Origin: DYEC01 sp034434695
Lineage (GTDB): Bacteria > Chloroflexota > Anaerolineae > Anaerolineales > Anaerolineaceae
Length of the DNA: 37,026 nucleotides
Direction of reading: 5' to 3'
Assembly (NCBI GenBank): GCA_034434695.1
Contig: DAOTYY010000018.1
Coordinates: forward strand, 1 to 37,026
Positions within the stretch are counted from its first letter, which is position 1. Each line of letters begins with the position of its first letter. Shown piece after piece: positions 15,569 through 23,009 of this stretch. The notes beneath the pieces were generated by a model. That model worked only from the letters and a program-made list of their open reading frames with translations, made no database searches and was not told the DNA's origin. Position numbers and translations under genes: made by a program.

Positions 15569-17545
15569 CTAAAGCGCTTCATAAACCAGTTCGATCAGGT
15601 CTTTGACTGCTATACGCCCTTCCAGCGCGGTGGTCTTGACCGCGTCCTGATACATGGTCAGATCTTTGGGACAGGCGACGACAAACACGCTGACGCCCTG
15701 TAGCTGCGCTGCCTCGCGGATGCGGTTCTCGCTGGGGCGCTCACGCATTTCGCCTTCTTTCATCCAGATTTGACCGCCGCCAGCGTTACAGCAGAACGAA
15801 CGTTCGCGGCAGCGCGGCATTTCCACCAGTTCACAGCCGGCGGCGGCGATCACCCGCCGCGGTGCCTCATAGACCTGATTGTAACGTCCCAGATAACACG
15901 GATCGTGATAGGTCACTGGATAGCCCAGCTTTTTGGTCAGCTTGAGCCTGCCGGATCGGATCAGCTCATCCAGCACCTGCGCGTAGTGCCATACCGGGCG
16001 CCCATCCAGCACTTCTTTGGGATACTCATGGCGCAGGGTGTTGTAGGTATGCGGGTCGGTGGTCACGATGGCGTTGAACTTGCATTTTTTCAGGGCGGCT
16101 GAATTTTTCTCGACCAGCATTTCAAACAGCCCTTCTTCGCCCACCCGCCGCACATCATTGCCGGCATTGCGCTCAGCTTCGTAGAGGATGCCGAAATCCA
16201 GCCCGGCTTTTTGGAACACAGCCGCAACCAGACGGGTGGTTTCGATAACGGTGGCGTTGAAAGATGCGTAATCGCCGACAAACCAGAGGTAATCTACTTC
16301 CTCGCGGCGCGCATCTTTCACCGGCTGGGGCAGGGTTTGCGTCCAGCGGGTACGCGCCCGCTCGGATAGCCCGAAGGAATTGCCATAGCGGCTAAGAGAG
16401 ACCAGCGCGTTTTGCAAAATCTCATCCACCCGCCCCTCGCTGACCAGATAGCGGCGCAAGTCCACAATCGTATCCAGATGATCTATCAGTACCGGACATT
16501 CCTGGACACAGGCGGTGCAGGTGGTGCAGGACCACAGCACCTCATCGCTGATCCACCCGCCTACCAGCGGTTTGCCGTTGCGCCCGTGCGCGTCCAGCGC
16601 ATCCCGCAGGCTGAGGATGAGCTGTTTGGGGCTGAGCGGGCGTCCTGCGGCGTAAGCCGGACAGGCATCCTGACAGCGCCCGCACTCGGTGCAGGAATCG
16701 GCATCCAGCAATTGTTTCCAGGTCAGATTTTCCAAACGGTCAGCGTAAAGGTACTCGTTTTTATCGGTGAGCGGAATAGGCGCCAGTTGTCCCAGCGGGC
16801 GCTCCAGCCTTGAAAAGAAGATATTGAGACCGCTGGTCGCCACGTGCAGGAGCGTGCCGGCGGGGGCGGTGATAAAGAGCACCCCGACTGCCAGCAGGTG
16901 CAGGATGTAGCTGGTCAGATGTCCGCTTTGCATGGCGGCGGTGGACATGCCGCTGTTGATCCACAGTTGCGCAATCAGCCAGCCGACCGGCGACCAGCCT
17001 GCCCAGGCGGGGCGGGTAATCGCCAGCCGAAACGATTCCACGATTGGACCGAGCATGACCACAAGGGTCAGGATGACCAGCGACCAGGTGAATTTGCCGG
17101 AGAGGGTTAACCGCTGCGGCTTCTGCACATAGCGCCGATAGGCTGCCATCCCAACGCCCACCAGAAACAGCGGCACAGACAAATCCAGCACCAGTTTGTA
17201 GATCAGATAAACGTTGCCGGTCAGAAATCTGAAAACGTGGCTGTGAATGGTCGCCAGTACTGTGCCGAGAAAGAAAACCAGCATAGACCAGAAGATCAGT
17301 ACATGCATCAGCCCCGGGTAGGTTTGTGAAAGCACCCTCGCTTGAGCCAGATAGTACTGGATCAGCCGTCCAAGCCGCACCAGCGGGCGGTCGGTGCGCC
17401 GCAACGGGCGCCCAATCCGCCGCCAGCGGGAAGCTACGAGCACGAAGCGAACCACCAAAATCAGGGTGGCAAGCCCCAGAAAGGTATAGATGGCTGCTGG
17501 TCCCCATGGGGCGGTGATGCCCCAGAAATCAACCCGTTCCGGCAT
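15569..17545 (-). CDS. Membrane-bound Fe-S oxidoreductase with NarI-like cytochrome b domain (EMO-like)
   Basis: A protein of 658 residues in three parts. Residues about 17-240 form a NarI-like bundle of about five membrane helices with His residues suited to b-type haem. Then come two 4Fe-4S motifs (CTECGRCQDACP and CTTCTACVQECP), then an HdrD-like C-terminal part. This architecture is that of the proposed ETF:menaquinone oxidoreductases next to ETF genes in syntrophs and Geobacter; a link to menaquinone is inferred. The first CCG-like half has lost its cysteines (FVGDYASF, YEAERNAGND). The second keeps DPCYLGR, FCCNAGG and ACPKD. The ATG directly follows the etfA stop, with AAGGAGG 5 bases upstream, so translation is coupled. 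Confidence 0.9.
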   Translation of the reverse strand: MPERVDFWGITAPWGPAAIYTFLGLATLILVVRFVLVASRWRRIGRPLRRTDRPLVRLGRLIQYYLAQARVLSQTYPGLMHVLIFWSMLVFFLGTVLATIHSHVFRFLTGNVYLIYKLVLDLSVPLFLVGVGMAAYRRYVQKPQRLTLSGKFTWSLVILTLVVMLGPIVESFRLAITRPAWAGWSPVGWLIAQLWINSGMSTAAMQSGHLTSYILHLLAVGVLFITAPAGTLLHVATSGLNIFFSRLERPLGQLAPIPLTDKNEYLYADRLENLTWKQLLDADSCTECGRCQDACPAYAAGRPLSPKQLILSLRDALDAHGRNGKPLVGGWISDEVLWSCTTCTACVQECPVLIDHLDTIVDLRRYLVSEGRVDEILQNALVSLSRYGNSFGLSERARTRWTQTLPQPVKDARREEVDYLWFVGDYASFNATVIETTRLVAAVFQKAGLDFGILYEAERNAGNDVRRVGEEGLFEMLVEKNSAALKKCKFNAIVTTDPHTYNTLRHEYPKEVLDGRPVWHYAQVLDELIRSGRLKLTKKLGYPVTYHDPCYLGRYNQVYEAPRRVIAAAGCELVEMPRCRERSFCCNAGGGQIWMKEGEMRERPSENRIREAAQLQGVSVFVVACPKDLTMYQDAVKTTALEGRIAVKDLIELVYEAL

Positions 17546-18517
17546 TTATCCTCCTTTTGCTTGCTGCACTTTTTCGCTCAACACTGGAAGCAGGTCGAGC
17601 GCATCCACCGTGGCGCCAAAGCGGGCGAGGTTGAAGATCGGCGCGTTCGGGTCGGTATTGATGGCTACAATCATCTCAACATTGCCGAGCGCCTCAACAT
17701 GTTCCGGTGCGCCGCTGATCCCCAGGGCAAGATAAAGTTTGGGTTTGACTGCCTTGCCAGATTTGCCCACCAGACGGCTGACCGGCAACCAGCCCTGATC
17801 TACCACCGGGCGGCTGCCTGCCAGCACCGTATTCAGACTCTCCGCCAGCGCTTGTGCCAGTTCGATATTTTCTTTTTGCTGGATGCCCCGCCCGACCGAT
17901 ACCAGCACATCCAGACGGGTAATGTCCACATCCTCACCAGAAGGCTGAATGATTTGTTTGACGCTCGTCCGTAAACCGGAAAGGTCTGCCGGCGGTTGAG
18001 GGGTGATCTTGGGTGATTGGCGGCTTTTCCCTTGTTCGGGTTTGAAAGCGCCGGGCTGCATGGTCACCAGCGCAGTGCCCTCAGGCAGGTCTCCTTCCGC
18101 CAGCATCTTGCCGGCAAAGAGCTGGCTGACCCAGCGGAGGACTGCCCCATCGCGAACGATCTTTTGGCAGTGGCTGACCAGCGGCAGCCCAAGCCGCATG
18201 GAAAGCCCGCCAGCAGTCTCGCTGCCAATGGTGGTTTCGCCAAATAACATCAGGCGCGGTTTTCTTTCTTCCAGTAAACCCGCCAGCACTTTCCAATATG
18301 CCTCGGCAGTAAATGTTTCCAGCAGGGGATGGTCATAATAGAACACTTCGTCCGCCGCCAGCTCCGCTGTCAGCGCTTGCGCCTGATGCCCTAACAGGAT
18401 GGCAGTGACCTGCGCATCGTTACCCGCCAGCTCGCGTGCTTGCGCTAGAAGGATATAAGAAATATCCAACACCTGCCCCTGAAGATGTTCGATCAAAACG
18501 TAAATCTCGCCGCTCAT
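17546..18517 (-). CDS. etfA: Electron transfer flavoprotein alpha subunit (FixB/EtfA)
   Basis: The FAD-carrying subunit of an electron transfer flavoprotein, 323 residues, which accepts electrons from flavin dehydrogenases such as acyl-CoA dehydrogenases. The C-terminal FAD domain is canonical: GSRPVVDQGWLP, LVGKSGKAVKPKLYLALGIS, and INTDPNAPIFNLARFG. ATG 18517 has a perfect AAGGAGGT site; residues encoded upstream of it are not family-like. The gene follows etfB by 13 bases and abuts the membrane oxidoreductase gene. I cannot decide from sequence whether this ETF is bifurcating. Confidence 0.95.
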   Translation of the reverse strand: MSGEIYVLIEHLQGQVLDISYILLAQARELAGNDAQVTAILLGHQAQALTAELAADEVFYYDHPLLETFTAEAYWKVLAGLLEERKPRLMLFGETTIGSETAGGLSMRLGLPLVSHCQKIVRDGAVLRWVSQLFAGKMLAEGDLPEGTALVTMQPGAFKPEQGKSRQSPKITPQPPADLSGLRTSVKQIIQPSGEDVDITRLDVLVSVGRGIQQKENIELAQALAESLNTVLAGSRPVVDQGWLPVSRLVGKSGKAVKPKLYLALGISGAPEHVEALGNVEMIVAINTDPNAPIFNLARFGATVDALDLLPVLSEKVQQAKGG

Positions 18518-18530
18518 CGCGCTGACCTCC

Positions 18531-19295
18531 TTACAAAACGCCCTGCTCTTTGAAAATGGCAACTAACTTCTCGGCAATCTGATCGAGATCGCCCTCCAAC
18601 ATGACGGCGTGTCCACTTGCCTGCGGTTGAATCAGACGACTGATGGCGACCCCGCCGCTCAAATCTGCCCCGCCCGCTTCCTGTTCTTCGATTTGGGCGG
18701 TTTTCATCGCCTGGCGAATTTTGCTGATCGGAACATAGCGCGGCGGCGTATCGGGGGATTGGATTTCCAACACTGCCGGCAGTTGCACCTCCATTTCGCA
18801 GATAATGCCGCCCGGGTATTCTTTGCGTGCCACTGCTTTGCCATCTGTAACAGTAACCCCTGCCACGTAGCCAATATATGGCAAGTCCGCCAGAGCCGCT
18901 ATCAACGCGCCCAAAGCGCCATCGTGACGGTGGTGTGCCGAGACGCCGGTCAAAATCAGGTCGGGTTTTAATTGGGTGATAAAGGGGAAAAACTGGCGCG
19001 CCAGCGAGTGGTTATTGACTTCCCCTTCAAAATCACCGTTGAGCCGGATCAGAAGATCTGCGCCTTTTGCAGCGGCAGTGAACAAGACATCCTCCACGCC
19101 TTCCATAGCTAGAGCGACGACGATTACCTCTCCGCCCTGACGTTCTTTCAGCAGAACCGCCTGTTCCAGCGCGAAATCATCAAATTCATTGATGACCCAG
19201 TGGGTGTTGTAGGAGTCGAGGCGGGTACCGCCGCGATCCACAATCAGTTCTTCCACCAGGTCGGGGACCATTTGAATCAGAACCAGAGTCTTCAT
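18531..19295 (-). CDS. etfB: Electron transfer flavoprotein beta subunit (FixA/EtfB)
   Basis: The small ETF subunit, 254 residues, binding AMP or a second flavin depending on subtype. It opens with MKTLVLIQMVPD and has the conserved NEFDDFALEQAV segment, the nucleotide-loop region LTGVSAHHRHDGALG, and a C-terminal helix that embraces EtfA. The loop is HRHDGALG where classical ETFs usually have a D-D/D-T type sequence, so the nucleotide bound is uncertain. AAGGA lies 8 bases before the ATG. It lies between the hdrB-like gene and etfA in the same operon. Confidence 0.93.
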   Translation of the reverse strand: MKTLVLIQMVPDLVEELIVDRGGTRLDSYNTHWVINEFDDFALEQAVLLKERQGGEVIVVALAMEGVEDVLFTAAAKGADLLIRLNGDFEGEVNNHSLARQFFPFITQLKPDLILTGVSAHHRHDGALGALIAALADLPYIGYVAGVTVTDGKAVARKEYPGGIICEMEVQLPAVLEIQSPDTPPRYVPISKIRQAMKTAQIEEQEAGGADLSGGVAISRLIQPQASGHAVMLEGDLDQIAEKLVAIFKEQGVL

Positions 19296-19326
19296 GGTTG
19301 AATCCTTTTAGAAATTGCCGGTGTGG

Positions 19327-20106
19327 TTAGCGAATGGCATCCAGCAGCAGTTCGCTGATGTCTTTGACGGTCAGTTCTTCCGCTTTGCCAGTGGTTTTCA
19401 CCGCATCTTCAAAGCGCGGGGTTTCGTAGGGACATGCTACCGCCAGGATATTGGCGCCGACGCTGCTGGCTTCCTTGATGCGCCACTCCGAAAGGCGGGT
19501 GCGCGCTTTTTCCCAATGGAAACCATCCAGCCACATTCCCCCGCCTCCTCCTCCACAGCAAAGACTGTTCGCTCCGTAATGGGGCATTTCGACCAGCGTT
19601 GCTTCTGGAATCGCTGCCAGCAAGGCGCGCGGCGCTTCATAAATTTTGTTCACCCGCCCAAGATAACACGCATCGTGATACGTGATGGTACTGCCGAGCG
19701 GTTTGCGCAACAATGGCTGAAGCGCCTCCAGCCGTTCTGCCAGAAACTCGGTATAGTGTTGGACGGGATAGACAATGCCAAGCCTGGGATACTCGTTTTT
19801 CAGTGCGTTATAGGCGTGAGGGTCGGTAGTGATGATTTTGTTGAAGCGGTATTTTTTCAGAACCCTGCCGTTTTTTTCAGCCAGCATCTCGAATAATCCC
19901 TGTTCGCCCGCCAGCCGCTGCGAGTCGCCGTCGCTGTACTCTTCATTGCCCAGTATGGCAAAGTTTACCCCCAGCAGATGGAGCAGTTCCGCCAGCGCGC
20001 GGGTGGCTGCCTGTACGCGGGGATGGTACGAGGCGTAATCGCCGACATACCAGAGGATATCGGTTTCGCTTCTGCCGTTGCCCAGCAGCGGCACACGATC
20101 TTCCAT
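19327..20106 (-). CDS. HdrB/HdrD-like Fe-S oxidoreductase with only one, incomplete CCG motif
   Basis: A soluble protein of 259 residues related to the C-terminal part of HdrD and to HdrB. Classical HdrB has two CCG motifs that hold unusual noncubane [4Fe-4S] clusters. Here only four cysteines exist: C147 (HDACYLGR), C183-C184 (CCGGGGGG) and C225 (VACPYE, where a second Cys two or three residues on is usual). The N-terminal half keeps the fold signature (ILWYVGDYASY, ILGNEEYSDGD) but its cysteines are replaced. It is clearly paralogous to the C-terminal half of the membrane oxidoreductase at 15569-17545. It starts 4 bases after the hdrC stop. A heterodisulfide reductase activity seems unlikely; electron passage toward EtfAB is an inference. 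Confidence 0.88.
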   Translation of the reverse strand: MEDRVPLLGNGRSETDILWYVGDYASYHPRVQAATRALAELLHLLGVNFAILGNEEYSDGDSQRLAGEQGLFEMLAEKNGRVLKKYRFNKIITTDPHAYNALKNEYPRLGIVYPVQHYTEFLAERLEALQPLLRKPLGSTITYHDACYLGRVNKIYEAPRALLAAIPEATLVEMPHYGANSLCCGGGGGGMWLDGFHWEKARTRLSEWRIKEASSVGANILAVACPYETPRFEDAVKTTGKAEELTVKDISELLLDAIR

Positions 20107-20109
20107 CCC

Positions 20110-20499
20110 TCACATCCAATCCGTCCGCTTGCGCGGCGACTCGCCCAGCGGGTTGCCGTAGCGTTGGGTGCTTTCCAGAGCCTTTTTAAGCTCTTCCGGC
20201 ACCCGCCCCTCCATCAGCAGTTCTTCTTTCGTGCGGGTCATCAAACCTGTGGTGACTGGAATCTGCGCTGGGCATACGGCGGTGCAGGCAGAACAGGCAA
20301 CGCAGAACCAGACCGAATCGGATGACAGAACGCGCGGATAAATCTCAGCGCGCAAAGCTGAGATGATTTTGCTGGGGGGGAAGTCCATTAAGTAACCAAC
20401 CGGGCAAATGCTGCTGCAATCTCCACACTGGATACAGCTTTTCAGCTTCTCTTCCGTGCGGATGAGCGGAGGCGCTTCCTGTGTGACCATTTCCACCAT
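20110..20499 (-). CDS. hdrC: HdrC-like double 4Fe-4S ferredoxin protein
   Basis: A small protein of 129 residues with two complete cluster motifs, C22/C25/C28/C32 (CIQCGDCSSICP) and C66/C69/C72/C76 (CVACSACTAVCP), spaced as in HdrC, which wires HdrA to HdrB. The C-terminal RYGNPLGESPRKRTDWM segment resembles the linker that joins the ferredoxin and HdrB-like parts in fused proteins. GGAGG lies 5 bases before the ATG. It is the first gene of the ten-gene redox operon, and the control region at 20500-20700 lies directly upstream. Confidence 0.92.
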   Translation of the reverse strand: MVEMVTQEAPPLIRTEEKLKSCIQCGDCSSICPVGYLMDFPPSKIISALRAEIYPRVLSSDSVWFCVACSACTAVCPAQIPVTTGLMTRTKEELLMEGRVPEELKKALESTQRYGNPLGESPRKRTDWM

Positions 20500-20563
20500 C
20501 GTGACCTCCTCAATTCCCGCTTGCTGAATTATTCTGTCAATTTGGAGAAAATTACTTTTTTAT

Positions 20564-20569
20564 TGTATA
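20564..20569 (-). promoter_or_regulatory. Candidate -10 element of the hdr-etf-mvh operon promoter
   Basis: TATACA on the minus strand, about 65 bases upstream of the hdrC ATG. The -35 position has only CCTTTT, so this promoter would need an activator. If transcription starts near 20557, the palindrome centred at 20619.5 lies at about -62, the classical class I distance for a CRP/FNR-type activator. This is an inference from spacing only. Confidence 0.3.
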
Positions 20570-20611
20570 AACAACTTCGCCGGGATAAAAGGATAAAACT
20601 TCACGCCCGAA

Positions 20612-20626
20612 TGTGACAAATGTCAC
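20612..20626. promoter_or_regulatory. CRP/FNR- or Rex-like palindrome 1
   Basis: TGTGACAAATGTCAC contains a perfect GTGAC-N4-GTCAC inverted repeat and fits TGTGA-N6-TCACA at all but the last base. The same half-site spacing occurs in CRP/FNR-family sites and in sites for the NADH sensor Rex, so the regulator cannot be fixed. It lies between the hdr operon and the radical-SAM operon. Confidence 0.5.
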
Positions 20627-20645
20627 CTTTTGTCATTTTTTTGAT

Positions 20646-20661
20646 CGTGATAAATATCACA
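20646..20661. promoter_or_regulatory. CRP/FNR- or Rex-like palindrome 2
   Basis: CGTGATAAATATCACA contains a perfect GTGAT-N4-ATCAC inverted repeat with the same AAAT core as the site at 20612-20626. The two centres are 34 bases apart, about three helical turns. Repetition of the same design makes a real regulator site more likely than chance. Confidence 0.5.
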
Positions 20662-20664
20662 ATT

Positions 20665-20686
20665 TATCATAATATATTTTATGATA
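20665..20686. promoter_or_regulatory. AT-rich 22-bp palindrome 3
   Basis: TATCATAA and TTATGATA form an 8-bp perfect inverted repeat with a 6-base spacer. Its centre is 22 bases, two helical turns, from palindrome 2, so proteins on the two sites would sit on the same face. Its sequence differs from palindromes 1 and 2, so it may serve another regulator. Confidence 0.4.
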
Positions 20687-20758
20687 TTTGTAACATATTT
20701 TGGACGAATGACAACATCCTCTTGGTTTCTCATTCTCAAGCGCTGGGGATGCGATCGC

Positions 20759-20776
20759 AAAGTTTGAGCAAACTTT
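20759..20776. promoter_or_regulatory. 18-bp palindrome upstream of the radical-SAM operon promoter
   Basis: AAAGTTTG and CAAACTTT are perfect inverted repeats with a 2-base spacer, too tight for an RNA hairpin and so more like a dimer binding site. It ends 28 bases before the -35 element of the plus-strand promoter at 20804-20831, a position suited to an activator. Confidence 0.4.
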
Positions 20777-20803
20777 CTCCAGCCTTATCGTTCGGAAAAC
20801 TGC

Positions 20804-20831
20804 TTGACTTTTCCAAAATGATCATTATAAT
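20804..20831 (+). promoter_or_regulatory. Sigma-70 promoter of the radical-SAM/AAA operon
   Basis: TTGACT (20804-20809) and a perfect TATAAT (20826-20831) are separated by 16 bases. Transcription should start near 20838, about 70 bases before the ATG at 20909. Confidence 0.6.
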
Positions 20832-20858
20832 AGAGATTACTAGAACAAAATTTCGATA

Positions 20859-20892
20859 TTCCGGCAGATTCCTGCGCCATTGGATGCCGGAA
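20859..20892 (+). promoter_or_regulatory. Leader hairpin just before the ribosome site of the radical-SAM gene
   Basis: TTCCGGCA (20859-20866) and TGCCGGAA (20885-20892) pair perfectly over 8 bp with an 18-base loop. The stem ends 5 bases before the AGGGA ribosome site. It may tune translation or stability. No T-run follows, so it is not a terminator. Confidence 0.4.
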
Positions 20893-20908
20893 AGTGCAGG
20901 GAAAATCA

Positions 20909-21598
20909 ATGAGCAAATCTCTAAAGGTACGACCAGAGTCAGGGGTACTTCATCTCGCCGCCGTCTGTCCCGCCACCCGGGCGCTTGGTCCGGGTTTGCG
21001 CGCGGTGGTCTGGGTGCAGGGCTGTCCGTTCCGCTGTGCGGGGTGTATCGCTCCGCAATGGCTTTCCTTCGACCGCCCCGCCCGGCGGGTAAAGCCGGAG
21101 GCGCTGGCGGAAGAACTCCTCGCCGATCCGCAGATCAGCGGTTTGACCTTTTCCGGCGGCGAGCCGTTTATGCAGGCGCGCGGGCTGGCGAGGTTAGCCA
21201 AGCTGGCGCGGCAAAAGCGCGACCTCAATATCATTTGTTTTACCGGCTACCGCCTTGAACAGCTCATCCGCAAGCCGCCCGAAAGCGGCGTGTTTGACCT
21301 GTTGGATGAAATTGATGTTTTGATTGACGGACCTTACATCGCCGCGCGCAACGATGGGCGCGGGCTGCGCGGCAGTGACAATCAGCGCATCATTCACCTG
21401 AGCAGCCGGCTGGCGGGTTTCGACTTCCACAACCAGCCCCGCCGGGTGGAAATTCAGGTGATGAATGGGCAGATGATGGTGGTCGGCATCCCGCCGGTGG
21501 ATGTTTTGCAGGGATTGGAGAATGCCCTGCCTGCGGAGGCGCCGTTGCCGGCTGGGTTGTTTTTTAGGCGGTTGGTGATGAACGATGAGCGGGCATAA
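20909..21598 (+). CDS. Radical-SAM protein related to anaerobic activases (NrdG/PflA-like)
   Basis: A protein of 229 residues with the radical-SAM cysteine motif C39-x3-C43-x2-C46 (GCPFRCAGC), which differs from the commonest CxxxCxxC only in its surroundings, and the SAM-binding FSGGEPF at 81-87. The size and the short barrel match activating enzymes such as NrdG, which make a glycyl radical on a partner enzyme. No glycyl-radical enzyme is in the window, so the NrdG label would be misleading. ATG 20909 is preferred to GTG 20894 because AGGGA lies 7 bases upstream. It overlaps the next gene by 14 bases, so it is translated together with a coiled-coil protein and a CbbX-type ATPase. Confidence 0.88.
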   Translation: MSKSLKVRPESGVLHLAAVCPATRALGPGLRAVVWVQGCPFRCAGCIAPQWLSFDRPARRVKPEALAEELLADPQISGLTFSGGEPFMQARGLARLAKLARQKRDLNIICFTGYRLEQLIRKPPESGVFDLLDEIDVLIDGPYIAARNDGRGLRGSDNQRIIHLSSRLAGFDFHNQPRRVEIQVMNGQMMVVGIPPVDVLQGLENALPAEAPLPAGLFFRRLVMNDERA

Positions 21599-23009
21599 GC
21601 GTACGACCATCACGATCAGCGAAGCGGAATACCGGCGTTTATGCGAAGCCGATAGACAGTCCCATCTGTTTCAAGAGCAATTGCCCCTCCTGCTGGAAAA
21701 AGCTCGCCGGGAAGTGCGCCAATCCCTCTTGGCGGAAGCGCAGCAAAGCCGTCAACGCCAGCACAGTTTTCAGGAATTGCTGGTCACTTTCGATGAGGAG
21801 TTTCGGCAAACCGAGAGCGATAACAGCCGCCTATGGCTGGAAACGCAGGAAGCCATCCTGCGGTGTCTGCGCACCGTAGAGGAAACTGCGCAGGAAAACC
21901 TGACCTCTTTGCAGGAGGCGCTGAACAGGCAAATGGAGGCGCTGGCGGAAGTTCAGCAGGAGGCAACAGTAAGGCTGGTCGAGCAGCAGCAGCGGTTGAC
22001 CGAACTGGAACAGACCAGCGGCTGGATGCTCGCCGATGAGGCGCGCAAGGCGCAAATTGCCCTGCGCTGGTTACAGCACGCCGAGGCGCTCTATCACTTC
22101 ATCCAAAACCATTATGAGGCGGAACGTTTTGCGCCGGGTCAACTGGAGGCTGCGGCGGCGCGTCTGCGTCAGGCGTATCTCAATTTGGAGGATGGCTTTT
22201 GCGAAGCCGTGCTGACAGAGGGTCAGCAAATGTACCGTCACTTATCCGAACTGCGTTTCTCACTGGAGCAGATGCAGAACGAATGGCTGACCCTGCGCGC
22301 TTCGCTGTTGAGCGGCTACCGCTTTTTGCTGGACCTTGCCGAAAAACAGCAATTTGTCCCGGCAGTGGACCTGGAAGGCAACCTCCAGACGGAAAGGATT
22401 GAAGTGGACGCCTGGACCTCCGGCGCTTTGACGCGTTTTATTCAGCAGACCAAGCAAATCCTGAACACCATCGAGGCTGACCCGCCTGATTTGGACTTGC
22501 AAACCTTGCGCCGCCTCATGAAAGAAGACCTGCCCGCCCGTGAAAATGAATTATCCGAAGTTGTTTTTCAGGCGCGGCTGGAAGTGCTCAATTCGCAACT
22601 GCGGGTCAATATTGCCGACCTGACCGTGCGGGCGCTGCAGGAACAGGGCTTTGTGCCGGTGCAAACCCGTTTTCAGGCGAATGACATGCGCCGGGCGTAT
22701 CAGGTGCGTCTGGTCAATCTAGAGGGGGCTGAGGTGATTGTCAAGATTGACCCCGACCCGCAGGATTATGGCAGAAACGATTTGTATCTTTTCTCGCGTG
22801 ACCAGCCCTTGCGCACCGAACATGAATTGTGGCAGAGGGCGCGGGTGATTCAAAACGCTCTGCAGCGGTACGGTCTGGCGCTTGGCGGGATGGTGGAAGT
22901 TCCTGCGCATGAACCCGCCGCAGCAATTTCAGCGAAAACGCCCCAGCCGGCGGTGATCCGTCAGGCTGGCAGAACCATTCATCGGGCAAGGCAGCACCAT
23001 GAGCGTTGA
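21585..23009 (+). CDS. Coiled-coil protein of unknown function
   Basis: A protein of 474 residues with no family that I recognise. Residues about 15-150 are rich in Glu and Gln with heptad-like spacing and few prolines or glycines, as in a long coiled coil. A helical middle part follows, then a C-terminal globular part at about 340-440 with alternating hydrophobic strands (AEVIVKIDPD). No membrane helix and no NTPase motif are visible. It overlaps the genes on both sides, by 14 and 11 bases, so it is very likely a structural partner or adaptor of the AAA ATPase and the radical-SAM protein. Confidence 0.85.
   Translation: MSGHKRTTITISEAEYRRLCEADRQSHLFQEQLPLLLEKARREVRQSLLAEAQQSRQRQHSFQELLVTFDEEFRQTESDNSRLWLETQEAILRCLRTVEETAQENLTSLQEALNRQMEALAEVQQEATVRLVEQQQRLTELEQTSGWMLADEARKAQIALRWLQHAEALYHFIQNHYEAERFAPGQLEAAAARLRQAYLNLEDGFCEAVLTEGQQMYRHLSELRFSLEQMQNEWLTLRASLLSGYRFLLDLAEKQQFVPAVDLEGNLQTERIEVDAWTSGALTRFIQQTKQILNTIEADPPDLDLQTLRRLMKEDLPARENELSEVVFQARLEVLNSQLRVNIADLTVRALQEQGFVPVQTRFQANDMRRAYQVRLVNLEGAEVIVKIDPDPQDYGRNDLYLFSRDQPLRTEHELWQRARVIQNALQRYGLALGGMVEVPAHEPAAAISAKTPQPAVIRQAGRTIHRARQHHER

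Noticed and set aside
20535..20540. A consensus TTGACA on the minus strand before hdrC
   Set aside because: No -10 element is found 16-18 bases downstream, and the start would fall almost on the ribosome site.
20751..20758. GCGATCGC octamer, as in cyanobacterial HIP1 repeats
   Set aside because: A single copy was noticed and nothing else points to a cyanobacterium; likely chance.
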